A stretch of DNA of 64,000 nucleotides, from positions 280,090-344,089 of the forward strand of contig NZ_VITI01000003.1 of assembly GCF_007827795.1 (NCBI RefSeq). Direction: 5' to 3'. The stretch is from Azospirillum brasilense. GTDB taxonomy: Bacteria; Pseudomonadota; Alphaproteobacteria; Azospirillales; Azospirillaceae. The notes beneath the pieces were generated by a model. The model was not told where the DNA came from, did no database searches, and saw only the letters and a program-made list of their open reading frames with translations. This document shows, one piece after another, positions 44,345 through 53,667 of this stretch. Both the position numbers and the translations under genes were made by a program. Numbering within the stretch: the stretch's first letter is position 1; each line of letters begins with the position of its first letter.

Positions 44345-46591
44345 ATGACCAACGCCGAGTTCCCGCGGCTTGCCATCATCGGCTGCGGCAGCATCGTGAG
44401 CCACCACCTGTTGCCGGCGCTGCTCCGTCTGGGCTGGCGGCCGAGCGTGCTCGTCGATCCCTCGCCGGAGCGGCTGGAGGCGGTGCAGGCCCTGCTGGGC
44501 CGCAACCGCGCGCCCGTCGCCGTGGCCGACTGGCGGGAGGCGGCGGACCGGTTCGACGCGGCGCTGGTGGCCGCCCCGCCGATGCTCCACGCGCCGGTCG
44601 GCCAGAGCCTGCTGGAGGCCGGGAAGCACGTCTTCATGGAAAAGCCGCTGGCCGTCACGCTGGCCGACGCCGAACGCATGGTGAGGACGGCGGAGGAGCG
44701 TCGATTGGCGCTCGCGGTCGGGCTGATGCGCCGCTACGTCAACGGCGTCCGCTGGCTGAAGGCGCTGGTGGACTCCGGCCAGCTCGGCCGCATCCTGCGC
44801 TTCGAGGCGCGGGAGGGCTTCGTCTACAACTGGGGCATCAGTTCGCCCGCCATGCTGCGCCGCGACGGGGCGGGCGGCGGCGTGCTGCTCGACACCGGGT
44901 CGCACACGCTGGACCTGCTGCTGTGGTGGTTCGGCGAGGCGGCGGAGGTCGATTACAGCGACGACAGCCACGGCGGGCTGGAATCCGACTGCCGGCTGTC
45001 CCTGACCATGGCTTCCGGCGCCACCGGAACGCTGGAGCTGAGCCGCACCCGCGCCCTGCGCAACACCATCCGCGTCTTCGGCACCAAGGGCAGCGTCGAG
45101 GTCCATCTCTACGAGAACCAGATCGCGTCGGACGTGCCGCAGATCCTCGATTTCGTCCATGACGGCTTCTCCGCCAACCACATCCCGCCGCAGATCTTCG
45201 GCGACCTGTTCCAGGCGGAGTTGAAGGACTTCGCCGGGGCCATCCGCGAAGGGCGCCCGGCCGCCGTCGGCGGGCGCGAGGCCCTGCCCTCCACCGCGCT
45301 GATCGAGCGCTGCTACGCCAGCCGCAAGCCGCTGGCCCTGCCCTGGGTCGACGGTCCGGCACCCGCCGCCGATCCCCGCACAGACGGTCCCACCGTGGTG
45401 GTGACCGGCGCCGCCGGCTTCATCGGCGGGCGGCTGGTCGAGCGGCTGTGCCTGGAGCATGGCGCCAAGGTCCGCTGCATCGTCCGCGACATCGCGCAGG
45501 CGGTGCGGCTGGCCCGTTTCCCGGTGGAGATCATCCGCGCCGACCTGCTGGACCGCGAAGCGATCGGCAAGGCGGTGTCCGGCGCCGATTGGGTTTTCCA
45601 CTGCGCCTACGACGTGCGGTCGCGCCGCCAGAACATCGACGGGATGAACGCGCTGATCGACGCCAGCCTCGCCAACGGGGTGAAGAGCTTCGTCCATCTC
45701 AGCACCTTCTCCGTCTACGAACCGCTGCCCGACGGCCCACTGTCGGAGGAAACGCGCGACGGCGACCGGGCCTGGAGCTACGTCCAGAACAAACTCGATC
45801 TGGAAAGGATGGTGCTCGACGCGGCGAGGGAGCGCGGCCTGCCGGGGGTGGTGCTCCAGCCCTCCATCGTGTACGGCCCCTTCTGCAAGCCCTGGACGAA
45901 CGCCCCCGCCGAGATGCTGCTGAGCGGCACGGTGGTGCTGCCGCAGGAAGGCGGGCTGTGCAACGCCGTCTACATCGACGATCTGGTGGACGCGATGATC
46001 GCGGCGACCCGCAGCCCGCAGGCCATCGGGGAGCGCTTCGTGATCTCCGGCCCCGACGCCCCGCCCTGGGCCGCCGTCTTCGGGCGCTTCCAGGAGGCGC
46101 TGGGCGTGGACAGCCTGCGCTTCCAGCCCGCCGAGGCCATCCGCAAGGAGATGAAGAGCCTGCGGCGCGACATCGCCATGGTGCTACAGGACCCGAAGAA
46201 GATCATCCAGATCATCGTGCGCTGGCGTCCGGCCCGCCGGCTTCTCCAGGGCGGGTTCGACAGCCTGCCGCCACGGCTGCGCCATCTCGTGATGGTGCAT
46301 TATTTCCTGAAGAAGAAGGCCAGCCGCAACCAGCTCTGGCTGCCCGACGCGCAGAAGCTGGCGCTCTATCAGGCCAGGGCGATCATCGATCTGGGCAAGG
46401 CGCGGCGCCTGCTCGGTTACGAGCCGCGCTTCACCTTCGAGGACGGCATGGCGCTGACCGCGGACTATCTGCGCTGGGCCTACCGCGACGCACCGCGCAC
46501 CGCTCCCGCCCGCCCCGCCAACGAAGACCGGCAGTCCACGCCCCGGCCTGCCCCCCTCCCCACCGAGACGACGCGGGTCGGCAGCGCATGA
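44345..46591 (+). CDS. Fusion of Gfo/Idh/MocA oxidoreductase and NAD-dependent SDR epimerase
   Basis: 748 residues from ATG 44345. Residues about 1-340 are a Gfo/Idh/MocA sugar oxidoreductase: AIIGCGSIVSHHLLPAL, the catalytic-loop EKPLAVTLADAE, GVLLDTGSHTLDLLLW. Residues about 348-700 are an extended SDR with VVVTGAAGFIGGRLVERL, active-site SYVQNKLDLE (YxxxK) and 'YGPFCKPWTNAPAEMLLSGT'. The tail is Pro/Thr-rich. Two normally separate nucleotide-sugar-modifying activities in one chain suggest consecutive steps on one sugar. Stop overlaps the flippase start (ATGA). Confidence 0.88.
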   Translation: MTNAEFPRLAIIGCGSIVSHHLLPALLRLGWRPSVLVDPSPERLEAVQALLGRNRAPVAVADWREAADRFDAALVAAPPMLHAPVGQSLLEAGKHVFMEKPLAVTLADAERMVRTAEERRLALAVGLMRRYVNGVRWLKALVDSGQLGRILRFEAREGFVYNWGISSPAMLRRDGAGGGVLLDTGSHTLDLLLWWFGEAAEVDYSDDSHGGLESDCRLSLTMASGATGTLELSRTRALRNTIRVFGTKGSVEVHLYENQIASDVPQILDFVHDGFSANHIPPQIFGDLFQAELKDFAGAIREGRPAAVGGREALPSTALIERCYASRKPLALPWVDGPAPAADPRTDGPTVVVTGAAGFIGGRLVERLCLEHGAKVRCIVRDIAQAVRLARFPVEIIRADLLDREAIGKAVSGADWVFHCAYDVRSRRQNIDGMNALIDASLANGVKSFVHLSTFSVYEPLPDGPLSEETRDGDRAWSYVQNKLDLERMVLDAARERGLPGVVLQPSIVYGPFCKPWTNAPAEMLLSGTVVLPQEGGLCNAVYIDDLVDAMIAATRSPQAIGERFVISGPDAPPWAAVFGRFQEALGVDSLRFQPAEAIRKEMKSLRRDIAMVLQDPKKIIQIIVRWRPARRLLQGGFDSLPPRLRHLVMVHYFLKKKASRNQLWLPDAQKLALYQARAIIDLGKARRLLGYEPRFTFEDGMALTADYLRWAYRDAPRTAPARPANEDRQSTPRPAPLPTETTRVGSA

Positions 46592-47865
46592 AGATGATCC
46601 CGGCGTCCCTGCCAGCCTCATTGGTCCGCAGTTTCTGGACCCTCGCCGACCAGGGCGTGGTCAGCCTGGGCATGTTCGCCATCAACATCCAGCTCGCCCG
46701 CAACTTCTCGTCGGAGGAATACGGGACCTTCGTCTTCTTCCTCTCGGTGCTGCTGGCGCTCCAGGTCGTCAATGTCAGCCTGATCCAGTACCCGCTGTCG
46801 GTGGAAGGCGCGGTGCTGGACCCCGCCGAACGCCGGACCCTGGCGGGCCGCGCCGTCCTGATGACCACCGGATCGATCCTGCCGCTGTCCGGCATCCTGG
46901 CGCTGGTCGGGTACGGGCTTGGCATGCCGGAACTGGTCGGCCCCGCCGTGGTCTACTTCATCGTCTGGCAGGTGCAGGAGATCGGGCGGCGCGGGCTGAT
47001 GTCCGGGCTGAAGCATGACAAGGCCCTGTGGGGCGACAGCGTCACCTATCTGGGCCAGATCGCCGTGCTGAACCTGATGGCGCTGGGTGGCCATCTGACG
47101 CTGGAGCGGGTGTTCATCGCCATGACCGGTCCGGCGCTGGCCGGGGCGGTGGTCCATTTCGCCATCCTGCGTCCGCGCTTCAGCGGCCTGTCGGACCTGC
47201 CGACGGTCGTCCGCCGCTTCTGGTCGATCGGGCATTGGGCGCTCGCCAACAACCTGTTCCTGATGCTGCGGGTGCAGAGCCTCGTCTGGCTGATGGCGGC
47301 GATGGACGGCATGGCGTCGACCGCGGCGTTCCAGGCCGTGGTCAATCTGGTGAACATCGCCAACCCGATCATCATCGGCATGGGCAACCTCGTCCCGCAG
47401 ATCGCCGCGCGCGGGCGCAGCAGCCTGTCCACAGGCGCCGGCGGGCTCCATCCGGACGAGCAGGCGTGGCTGGCGATCCGCGGCTACGTCGTCATCGGGG
47501 CGGCGCCGCTGCTGGTCTATTACAGCCTGGGTCTGCTGATCCCGCACCAGATGCTGAACGTCGTCTATGGCGCCATGTCGCCCTACGCCGACCAGGACTG
47601 GCCGCTGCGCCTGCTCTCCATCGGGGCGCTGGCCGGTTATCTGGCGGAGATGGTCTGCTCCTACTTCTACGGCGTGCAGCGCAGCCAGTTCGCGCTGGTG
47701 GTGAATGTCACCGGGACGCTGGCGGTGTTCGCCGTGGTCGGCCCGCTGGCGGCGATGTACGGCGTCGCCGGGGTGTGCATGGCCCTGCTGTTCTCCAGCC
47801 TGCTGCGCGTCGGCGCCGCCCACTACTACCTCTCCAAGACGAGGACCGCCCATGTCGCCCGCTGA
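46588..47865 (+). CDS. Lipid-linked oligosaccharide flippase (Wzx-like)
   Basis: 425 residues with about twelve hydrophobic spans (for example LQVVNVSLIQYPLSVEG, 'LLVYYSLGLLIPHQ'). The N-terminus FWTLADQGVVSLGMFAINIQ is typical of the MATE/Wzx polysaccharide-biosynthesis superfamily. It moves the completed repeat unit across the inner membrane. Start overlaps the fusion gene by four bases; end overlaps the next glycosyltransferase by 14. Family inferred from pattern and context, since flippases diverge strongly. Confidence 0.85.
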   Translation: MKMIPASLPASLVRSFWTLADQGVVSLGMFAINIQLARNFSSEEYGTFVFFLSVLLALQVVNVSLIQYPLSVEGAVLDPAERRTLAGRAVLMTTGSILPLSGILALVGYGLGMPELVGPAVVYFIVWQVQEIGRRGLMSGLKHDKALWGDSVTYLGQIAVLNLMALGGHLTLERVFIAMTGPALAGAVVHFAILRPRFSGLSDLPTVVRRFWSIGHWALANNLFLMLRVQSLVWLMAAMDGMASTAAFQAVVNLVNIANPIIIGMGNLVPQIAARGRSSLSTGAGGLHPDEQAWLAIRGYVVIGAAPLLVYYSLGLLIPHQMLNVVYGAMSPYADQDWPLRLLSIGALAGYLAEMVCSYFYGVQRSQFALVVNVTGTLAVFAVVGPLAAMYGVAGVCMALLFSSLLRVGAAHYYLSKTRTAHVAR

Positions 47866-49078
47866 CGGCAGCGCCGCATTTCCCGTGGAGGAGTCCCCGC
47901 TGCGCCCGCTCGACCTCCGGCACGTCGTGATCCAGCCGGCCATCGCCCACCCTTCCTCGGCGAACGGGCTGCACAATGTGGTGCGCAGCCTGATCGCGGA
48001 GCAGCGCGCCATGGGCGACGACGCTCGGCTGTGCCTGTTCTCCGACGATCCGGACGCCCTGACCGGCATCCCGGCGGACTGCCCGGCGCAGCGCTTCCCC
48101 CTCGGCGGGCCACGGCTGTCGGGACGGTCACTGACCATCGCGGACGCGACGCTGGACCGCCTGCTCGACGGCGCCGGGCCGGACACGCTGGTGCACATCC
48201 ATGGCGCGGTGAAGCCCCTGTTCGCCGCGCTCGCCCGCGGGCTGCACCGGCGCGGCGTCGCCTATGGCGTGACGCTGCACGGCCAGTGCTCCCACGTCTA
48301 CGACATCGCGGGCCGGGTGCGCCGCCGTCTGCCCGCGGCGTGGCTGCGCGTCTTCGACGGCCCGGCCTTCGCCCGCGCCCGCTTCGTCCACGCCATCACG
48401 GAGGAGGAGGCCGCCATCGTCCGCCGGGTGGCCCCCGCCGCCGCCGTCCGCCTGCTGCCCAACACCGCCTGGTCGGCGCGGCGCGGCGGCCTTCCCGCCG
48501 CCGTTCCGCGCGCAGCACCGGACGGCGACCGGCTGACCTTCGGCTATTGCGCGCGCTACGAGATCGACCACAAGGGCGTGGACCTGCTGATCGACGGCTT
48601 CGCCGCCTACCGCCGCGCCGGCGGGCGCGGGGTGCTGGAACTGGCCGGGTCCGGCCCCGCACGCGCCGAGCTGGAACGGCGGGCGAACGCCCACGGCCTC
48701 GGCACCCTCATCCGCATCCACGGCCCGGTCTTCGGGGCGGAGAAGGCGGCGATGATGGCGGGCTGGCACTATTTCACGCTGACCTCGCGCTACGACGTGA
48801 TGCCGACCGGCTGCCTGGAGGCCGCCCTGTCCGGCCTGCCGCTGATCGTGACGCGGGAGACCGGCCTCGTCCCCTATGTGGAGGGCCACGGCGCCGGCTT
48901 CGGCGTGTCGGCCCTGACGGCGGAGGCGGTGGCCGACGCGCTGGCGCGGGCCGAGCGGACCGGACCCGGCGCCTGGCAGAGCATGGCGGCCAACGCCCAC
49001 CGCATGGTGGTGGCGATCGGCGATTGGGGTCGGATCGCCGCCCGGCTGCGCGCCGCCGCTTACGGACGCCCGTCATGA
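47852..49078 (+). CDS. Glycosyltransferase family 4
   Basis: 408 residues from ATG 47852. GT-B fold: N-terminal IQPAIAHPSSANGLHNVVRS and GVAYGVTLHGQCSHVYDIAG; C-terminal 'LTFGYCARYEIDHKGVDLLI' and donor motif LTSRYDVMPTGCLEAALSGL. Cytosolic, adding a sugar to the growing repeat unit. Start overlaps the flippase gene by 14 bases and its stop overlaps the polymerase gene (ATGA), so a single polycistron. Confidence 0.9.
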   Translation: MSPADGSAAFPVEESPLRPLDLRHVVIQPAIAHPSSANGLHNVVRSLIAEQRAMGDDARLCLFSDDPDALTGIPADCPAQRFPLGGPRLSGRSLTIADATLDRLLDGAGPDTLVHIHGAVKPLFAALARGLHRRGVAYGVTLHGQCSHVYDIAGRVRRRLPAAWLRVFDGPAFARARFVHAITEEEAAIVRRVAPAAAVRLLPNTAWSARRGGLPAAVPRAAPDGDRLTFGYCARYEIDHKGVDLLIDGFAAYRRAGGRGVLELAGSGPARAELERRANAHGLGTLIRIHGPVFGAEKAAMMAGWHYFTLTSRYDVMPTGCLEAALSGLPLIVTRETGLVPYVEGHGAGFGVSALTAEAVADALARAERTGPGAWQSMAANAHRMVVAIGDWGRIAARLRAAAYGRPS

Positions 49079-50412
49079 GCGCCGTCCTCTCCACGCCGAA
49101 GCGCAGCCGGACCCGCGCCGCGGATCACTATCTGACCTTCCTGATGGTCGTTCTGCTGGGCTATTCCCTGGCCGGGCGCGGCTTCGCCTACATCGGGGCG
49201 CCGCCGCTGTTCATTGGGGAGGTGCTGCTGCTCTCCGGCCTGATGGTCATGCTGCGCACCGGCGGGGTCTTCGCCACCGTGTCCAGCCTGCCGGGAACGC
49301 TGCTGTCGATCCTGATCGTCTGGGTGCTGGCGCGCACGCTGCCCTACTTCGGCACCTACAGCTTCGACGCGCTGCGCGACAGCGTGATCGTGATGTACGG
49401 GCTGCTCGCCTTCGTCGTCATCGCCCTGCTGTACGACGAGCCGGAACGGCTGCGCCGCCTCGTGCTGGCCTATGGCGGCTTCGCGGTGTTCTTCGTCACG
49501 GTCATGCCGGTCGTCTATCCGCTGTTCCAGCTTCTGAACGCGCAGATCCCCACCTGGCCGCGCTACGGCGTCCCCTTCATCAGCCTGCGCCCCGGCGAGG
49601 TCGGCGTGCATTTCGCGGGCGTCGCCCTGTTCGTGCTGCTGGGCTTCCGCCGCCTGAACCCGCTGCATCTGGCGATGCTGGTGTTCGGCATGGCGCTGGT
49701 CGCCGCGCACAGCCGCGGCGGCATGCTCGCCATCGTCGTGCCGCTGGCCGTCGCGCTGGCCCTGGTGCCGCGCAGCCGGCAGCTCGCCCCGCTGCTGGGC
49801 ATCGCCGCGGTCACCGTCATCGTGGCGCTGGTGCTGAACCTGGAGATCGAGGTCTCGTCGCGGAAGCTGTCGGTCGAACAGCTCGTCACCAACGTGATGA
49901 GCATCATGGGGACCACCGACACCGCCACGCTCGACGGCACCAAGCAATGGCGCATCATGTGGTGGGACAAGATCATCGGCTACACCGTGCAGGGCGACCA
50001 TTTCTGGGACGGCAAGGGCTTCGGCATCAATCTGGCCGACGACGACGGGTTCCAGGTGGTCGACGCCGAGGACGGACAGGTGCTGCGCAGCCCGCACAAC
50101 GCCCACATGACGATCCTCGCCCGCGCCGGGGTGCCCGGCTTCGCCCTGTGGGTGGCGCTGCTGGGAAGCTGGTCGGTATTCATGATGCGCGCCTTCCTGC
50201 TGGCCCGCCGCAATGGTGACCGCGCCTGGGCGCGGCTGTTCGTCTTCCTCTTCTGCTACTGGCTGTCCATCGTCATCAACGCCTCCTTCGACGTGACGCT
50301 GGAGGGGCCGATGCTGGGCATCTGGTTCTGGGTCCTGTTCGGCGTCGGCATCGCCGCCGGCCTGATCTACCGCAACGAACTCGAAAACCGGTCCCCGCTG
50401 CCGCATTCATGA
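49075..50412 (+). CDS. O-antigen ligase/polymerase (Wzy-like) membrane protein
   Basis: 445 residues with about eleven hydrophobic spans and one large periplasmic loop (about 250-340), which holds the conserved KQWRIMWWDKIIGY and SPHNAHMTILARAGV segments of the Wzy/WaaL family. It polymerises lipid-linked repeat units in the periplasm. ATGA-coupled to the preceding GT4 gene and 13 bases before the next. Confidence 0.87.
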   Translation: MSAVLSTPKRSRTRAADHYLTFLMVVLLGYSLAGRGFAYIGAPPLFIGEVLLLSGLMVMLRTGGVFATVSSLPGTLLSILIVWVLARTLPYFGTYSFDALRDSVIVMYGLLAFVVIALLYDEPERLRRLVLAYGGFAVFFVTVMPVVYPLFQLLNAQIPTWPRYGVPFISLRPGEVGVHFAGVALFVLLGFRRLNPLHLAMLVFGMALVAAHSRGGMLAIVVPLAVALALVPRSRQLAPLLGIAAVTVIVALVLNLEIEVSSRKLSVEQLVTNVMSIMGTTDTATLDGTKQWRIMWWDKIIGYTVQGDHFWDGKGFGINLADDDGFQVVDAEDGQVLRSPHNAHMTILARAGVPGFALWVALLGSWSVFMMRAFLLARRNGDRAWARLFVFLFCYWLSIVINASFDVTLEGPMLGIWFWVLFGVGIAAGLIYRNELENRSPLPHS

Positions 50413-50425
50413 GGGAGGATGGACG

Positions 50426-51691
50426 ATGAGCGTGCCGTTCACCGGCGAATCCGCCAATTCCGGAAAGTCGGTTCTTCTGGTGGCCTTCGCCTGCGAGCCG
50501 GACAGCGGGTCGGAATCCGCCAACGGCTGGAACTGGGGCGAGGGGCTGAAGCGCTCGGGCTGCCGCGTGACGGTGGTCACGCAGGGGCGCCTGCGCCCGA
50601 AGATCCTGGGCAAGATCGCGCGCGGCGAAACCGCCTTCGAACCGGACGACTTCGTGTTCATCGACCGCCCCGACACCATGGCGCACCACGACAGCAAGAC
50701 GCGGTTCCAGCTGTCCTACATCGCGTGGCAATGGCGCTGCCGGGCGGTGGTGAAGGAGCTGGTGCGCCAGCAGCCCTTCGACATCATCCACAACGTGACC
50801 ATCGGCGGCATCCGCTTCCCCGCCTTCTGCGGCGGGCTGGCGCCCCTGTCGGTGATCGGCCCGGTCGGCGGCGGGGAGCGGGCGCCCTGGCCGCTGATAC
50901 GCCCGCTGGGCTGGAAGGCCATCGCGACGGAGCTGGTCCGCGACGCCGCCATCGCCATGACGCGCATCGACCCCTTCCTGCGCCTGACTTACCGGCGCTA
51001 CAACCTGATCTATGTGAAGACCCATGAGAGCCGCCACGTCCTGCCCTCCGGGGACCGCCACAAGGCGCGCCAGCATTTCGGCTGCTCCCTCCCGCCCGAA
51101 CGCTTCGTGCCGATGAAAGCCCAAACCGGCGGCGATGCCGGAGCGCCGCTGAAGCTGCGCTTCTCGGGCCGCTTCCTCTACTGGAAGGGTGGCTACTACG
51201 CGCTGGCGGCTCTTGCCAGGGCACTGGAGAAGGGGGCGCGGGCACGCCTTCAGATGATCGGCAGCGGTCCGCAGTCGGAGGAGTGGAAGACTCTCGCCGA
51301 CCGGCTGGGCATCGCCGAACATGTCGATTTCATCGAATGGCTGTCGCAGCCCGACTATATGGAGGTGCTGCGAAGCTCCGACGCGCTTCTGTTCCCCAGC
51401 CTGCACGACTCCGCCGCCAACGTCATCATGGAGGCGCTGGCCAACGCGCAGCCCGTGATCTGCCTCGATCTCGGCGGCTCGGGAATCATGATCGATTCCT
51501 CCTGCGGCTTCGCCATTCCCTGCCGCGGGCGGGCGGCGGCGGAGGTGATCGACGGGCTGGCCGACGCCATCGTGACCCTGGACCAGGACCGCCCGCGCCT
51601 GCGCGCCATGAGCCGTGCCGCCCGCGCGCGCGCCCAGGATTTCGCGAGCTGCCGCATCACCCCCGACCTCTACACGCCGGCACCGGCATAA
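50426..51691 (+). CDS. Glycosyltransferase family 4
   Basis: 421 residues from ATG 50426 (GAGGGAGGA upstream). N-terminal motif LVAFACEPDSGSESANGWNW is characteristic of a GT4 subgroup in exopolysaccharide clusters. C-terminal domain shows FSGRFLYWKGGYYALAALAR and donor motif LFPSLHDSAANVIMEALANA. Last gene of the plus-strand unit; two strong hairpins follow its stop. Confidence 0.9.
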   Translation: MSVPFTGESANSGKSVLLVAFACEPDSGSESANGWNWGEGLKRSGCRVTVVTQGRLRPKILGKIARGETAFEPDDFVFIDRPDTMAHHDSKTRFQLSYIAWQWRCRAVVKELVRQQPFDIIHNVTIGGIRFPAFCGGLAPLSVIGPVGGGERAPWPLIRPLGWKAIATELVRDAAIAMTRIDPFLRLTYRRYNLIYVKTHESRHVLPSGDRHKARQHFGCSLPPERFVPMKAQTGGDAGAPLKLRFSGRFLYWKGGYYALAALARALEKGARARLQMIGSGPQSEEWKTLADRLGIAEHVDFIEWLSQPDYMEVLRSSDALLFPSLHDSAANVIMEALANAQPVICLDLGGSGIMIDSSCGFAIPCRGRAAAEVIDGLADAIVTLDQDRPRLRAMSRAARARAQDFASCRITPDLYTPAPA

Positions 51692-51731
51692 GAGCAAGCA
51701 TGGGAAAAGGCCAATGCCGGAACGATTGATG

Positions 51732-51810
51732 CGGTTGGAAAATGATTGCTTCCATCATTTTCCAACCGTGGAACCCTCTCGATCAATGCGCTCGCATTGA
51801 TCGAGAGGGT
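51732..51810. repeat. Two long perfect inverted repeats between convergent genes
   Basis: Hairpin A: CGGTTGGAAAATGAT (51732-51746) with ATCATTTTCCAACCG (51754-51768), 15 pairs, seven-base loop. Hairpin B: ACCCTCTCGATCAATGCG (51773-51790) with CGCATTGATCGAGAGGGT (51793-51810), 18 pairs, two-base loop. Neither is followed by a T-run. They may terminate transcription from both sides, or represent a palindromic mobile element next to the foreign-looking wecE region. Confidence 0.8.
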
Positions 51811-51826
51811 CATGCCGGTGGCGCCC

Positions 51827-53074
51827 TCAGGTGGCGTTGGTATGAACCTCGCCGGATGTGCTTCGCACCCAAGCCAGATTACGCGCCGACGCCTTTGAGG
51901 CAGCATAGCCTGTCGTTGCCGCCGCCCTTAAGTAGGCCGTGCGGAAGAAGTCCTGCACAGCTTCGACCACGTGCCCGGCTCCAGCGCCCAACCCGTACCA
52001 CATCGGAAGACGCAGCAGCCTTGCGGAGAGATCGATCGTAACGGGCAATTTCCCTGCGGCGCGGGAAAAACGCCGTCCGGCCGGCGAGGTGTGCAGCGGC
52101 ACGTAATGAAACGGCGCCTGAATGCCGTTCGCTCGGAGGTGGGCGATCAACGCATTGCGCTCACGGGCTGTGCGCGCCAGGACGTAATACAGATGTGCAT
52201 TGTGCCGACACTCGGCCGGGATCAGCGGACGGCGCAACAGGCCGCATTCCTCCAGCGGTGCCAGTGCCTCATGGTAGGCGTTCCACAAGGCATGGCGCTC
52301 CTCGTCCAGTCGCTCGGCATTCTCGAATTGAGCGAGAAGAAACGCCGCCAGAATGTCGGAGGGAAGATAGGACGAACCGACGTCCACCCAGCTGTACTTG
52401 TTGACTTCGCCACGGAAGAAGCGCGCGCGGTTTGTGCCCTTCTCGCGGATGATTTCGGCGCGGGTGATCAAATCCGGATCGTTGACGACCAGGGCGCCTC
52501 CCTCGCCGGAGATCAGGTTCTTGGTTTCGTGGAAGGAGAAGGCCGACAAGGCGCCGAAGGTGCCGAGCGGACGGCCGCGGTACGCCGACATCAGCGCCTG
52601 CGCGGCATCCTCAATCACCGCCAGACCATGCCGGGCGGCGATGGCGCAGATCGCGTCCATTTCGCAGGCGACGCCGGCGTAATGCACCACGCAGATGGCG
52701 CGGGTGCGGGGCGTGATCGCCGCCTCGATCAGGCGCTCGTCGATGTTCAGCGTGTCCGGCCGAATGTCCACGAAGACAGGCACCGCTCCGCGCAGCACGA
52801 AGGCGTTCGCGGTGGACACGAAGGTGTAGGAGGGCATGATGACCTCATCCCCCGGACAGACGTTGGTCAGAAGGGCGGCCATCTCCAGCGCTGCCGTGCA
52901 GGAATGGGTCAGCAAGGCCTGCGGTGCCCCAAGCCGCTGTTCCAGCCACGCATGACAGCGTTTGGTGAACGCTCCGTCTCCGGAAAGGTGCGCCTGCTCC
53001 AGGGACTGGCGGATGTATTCCAGTTCGTTGCCGGCTAACTTGGGGCGGTTGAAGCCAATCTTCATGTCGCTCAT
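51827..53074 (-). CDS. wecE: dTDP-4-amino-4,6-dideoxygalactose transaminase
   Basis: PLP-dependent DegT/DnrJ/EryC1/StrS aminotransferase making dTDP-Fuc4N-type sugars. 415 residues from ATG 53074 (GAGG nine bases upstream). Very close to E. coli WecE in pattern: LSGDGAFTKRCHAWLEQRLG, GDEVIMPSYTFVSTANAFVL, VVHYAGVACEMDAI, PLP-Lys in FSFHETKN, EIIREKGTNRARFFRGEVNK. It has about 37 extra C-terminal residues (LRAAATTGYAASKASARNLA and on) beyond the family end, adjoining the palindromes; this may be a junction product. The upstream wbqC remnant suggests an older wbqC-wecE operon. GC looks lower than the neighbours, a hint of transfer. Confidence 0.92.
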   Translation of the reverse strand: MSDMKIGFNRPKLAGNELEYIRQSLEQAHLSGDGAFTKRCHAWLEQRLGAPQALLTHSCTAALEMAALLTNVCPGDEVIMPSYTFVSTANAFVLRGAVPVFVDIRPDTLNIDERLIEAAITPRTRAICVVHYAGVACEMDAICAIAARHGLAVIEDAAQALMSAYRGRPLGTFGALSAFSFHETKNLISGEGGALVVNDPDLITRAEIIREKGTNRARFFRGEVNKYSWVDVGSSYLPSDILAAFLLAQFENAERLDEERHALWNAYHEALAPLEECGLLRRPLIPAECRHNAHLYYVLARTARERNALIAHLRANGIQAPFHYVPLHTSPAGRRFSRAAGKLPVTIDLSARLLRLPMWYGLGAGAGHVVEAVQDFFRTAYLRAAATTGYAASKASARNLAWVRSTSGEVHTNAT

Positions 53075-53083
53075 CAACATCAC

Positions 53084-53394
53084 CTCGCGCTCGAACTCGC
53101 CGTAGAACGCCCTGGGTCGGGGAGCGAGCGCGGCGAAATGAGGGGCACGGCTGGCTCGCCCGCCCAGGACCCGGCGATCCGTGTTTTCTGGATGGCCTGT
53201 TGATAGCGTCCCTTGGTCTCGGTCGGGGTTGTCAGCCATTGCACACCCCGCACCGTCTTGATGCGGTTGTGCCAGCCGCACCAAGCAAACGACACGCAGT
53301 CGAACAGGGGAAATCCGTCTATCGAGCAGATGATATCAAAGCGACCTTTCTAGGACACGTAGCTAGATTGAATGATAGTGGTGCGCTTACCCAT
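53084..53394 (-). pseudogene. wbqC-family remnant: amber codon, frameshift and 3' deletion
   Basis: Read from ATG 53394 on the minus strand: MGKRTTIIQSSYVS, then TAG (53352-53350) where WbqC proteins have the conserved Trp of the NYIPWKGYFD block, then KGRFDIICSIDGFPLFD, WHNRIKTVRGVQWLTTP and YQQAIQKTRIAG, all matching WbqC. TAG differs from the expected TGG by one base. After about residue 85 the match continues in another frame (ASRAPHFAALAPRPRAFYGE), so a frameshift follows. The rest of the gene, normally over 200 residues, is missing; it runs into the wecE leader. Same orientation as wecE. Confidence 0.8.
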
Positions 53395-53464
53395 CAGAGA
53401 CTCAATTGGGCGATGTGTAATACCAACGGCAAATGAATGATCCCAATGAGGCGCGGCCGATCCC

Positions 53465-53667
53465 ATGTTGGAAGGCATGGGAAGCGAGGTTCATTTGGTC
53501 CGCCATCTCGATGAGGCGGAACTGTATCGGCTCTATCGGGGCGAGAAGGATGGGGCGCAGCGTTCGCATCTGCAGATTATCTGGCTGCTGCCCCCGGAGC
53601 GCTCAGCAAAGCTTGTCTCCGAGGAGACGGGCTATTTACAGCGTTGGATCAGCGACGTCATCGGACG
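53465..53667 (+). pseudogene. IS630-family transposase N-terminal fragment
   Basis: From Met at 53477 the frame reads MGSEVHLVRHLDEAELYRLY, QRSHLQIIWLL, SAKLVSEETGY and QRWISDVI, the helix-turn-helix start of IS630-type transposases. After about 53667 the likeness stops; the DDE catalytic part is absent. The fragment lies just upstream of the dead wbqC, on the opposite strand. A conserved-looking AATACCAACGGCAAATGAAT block at 53419-53438 may be the insertion-sequence end. Confidence 0.75.
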
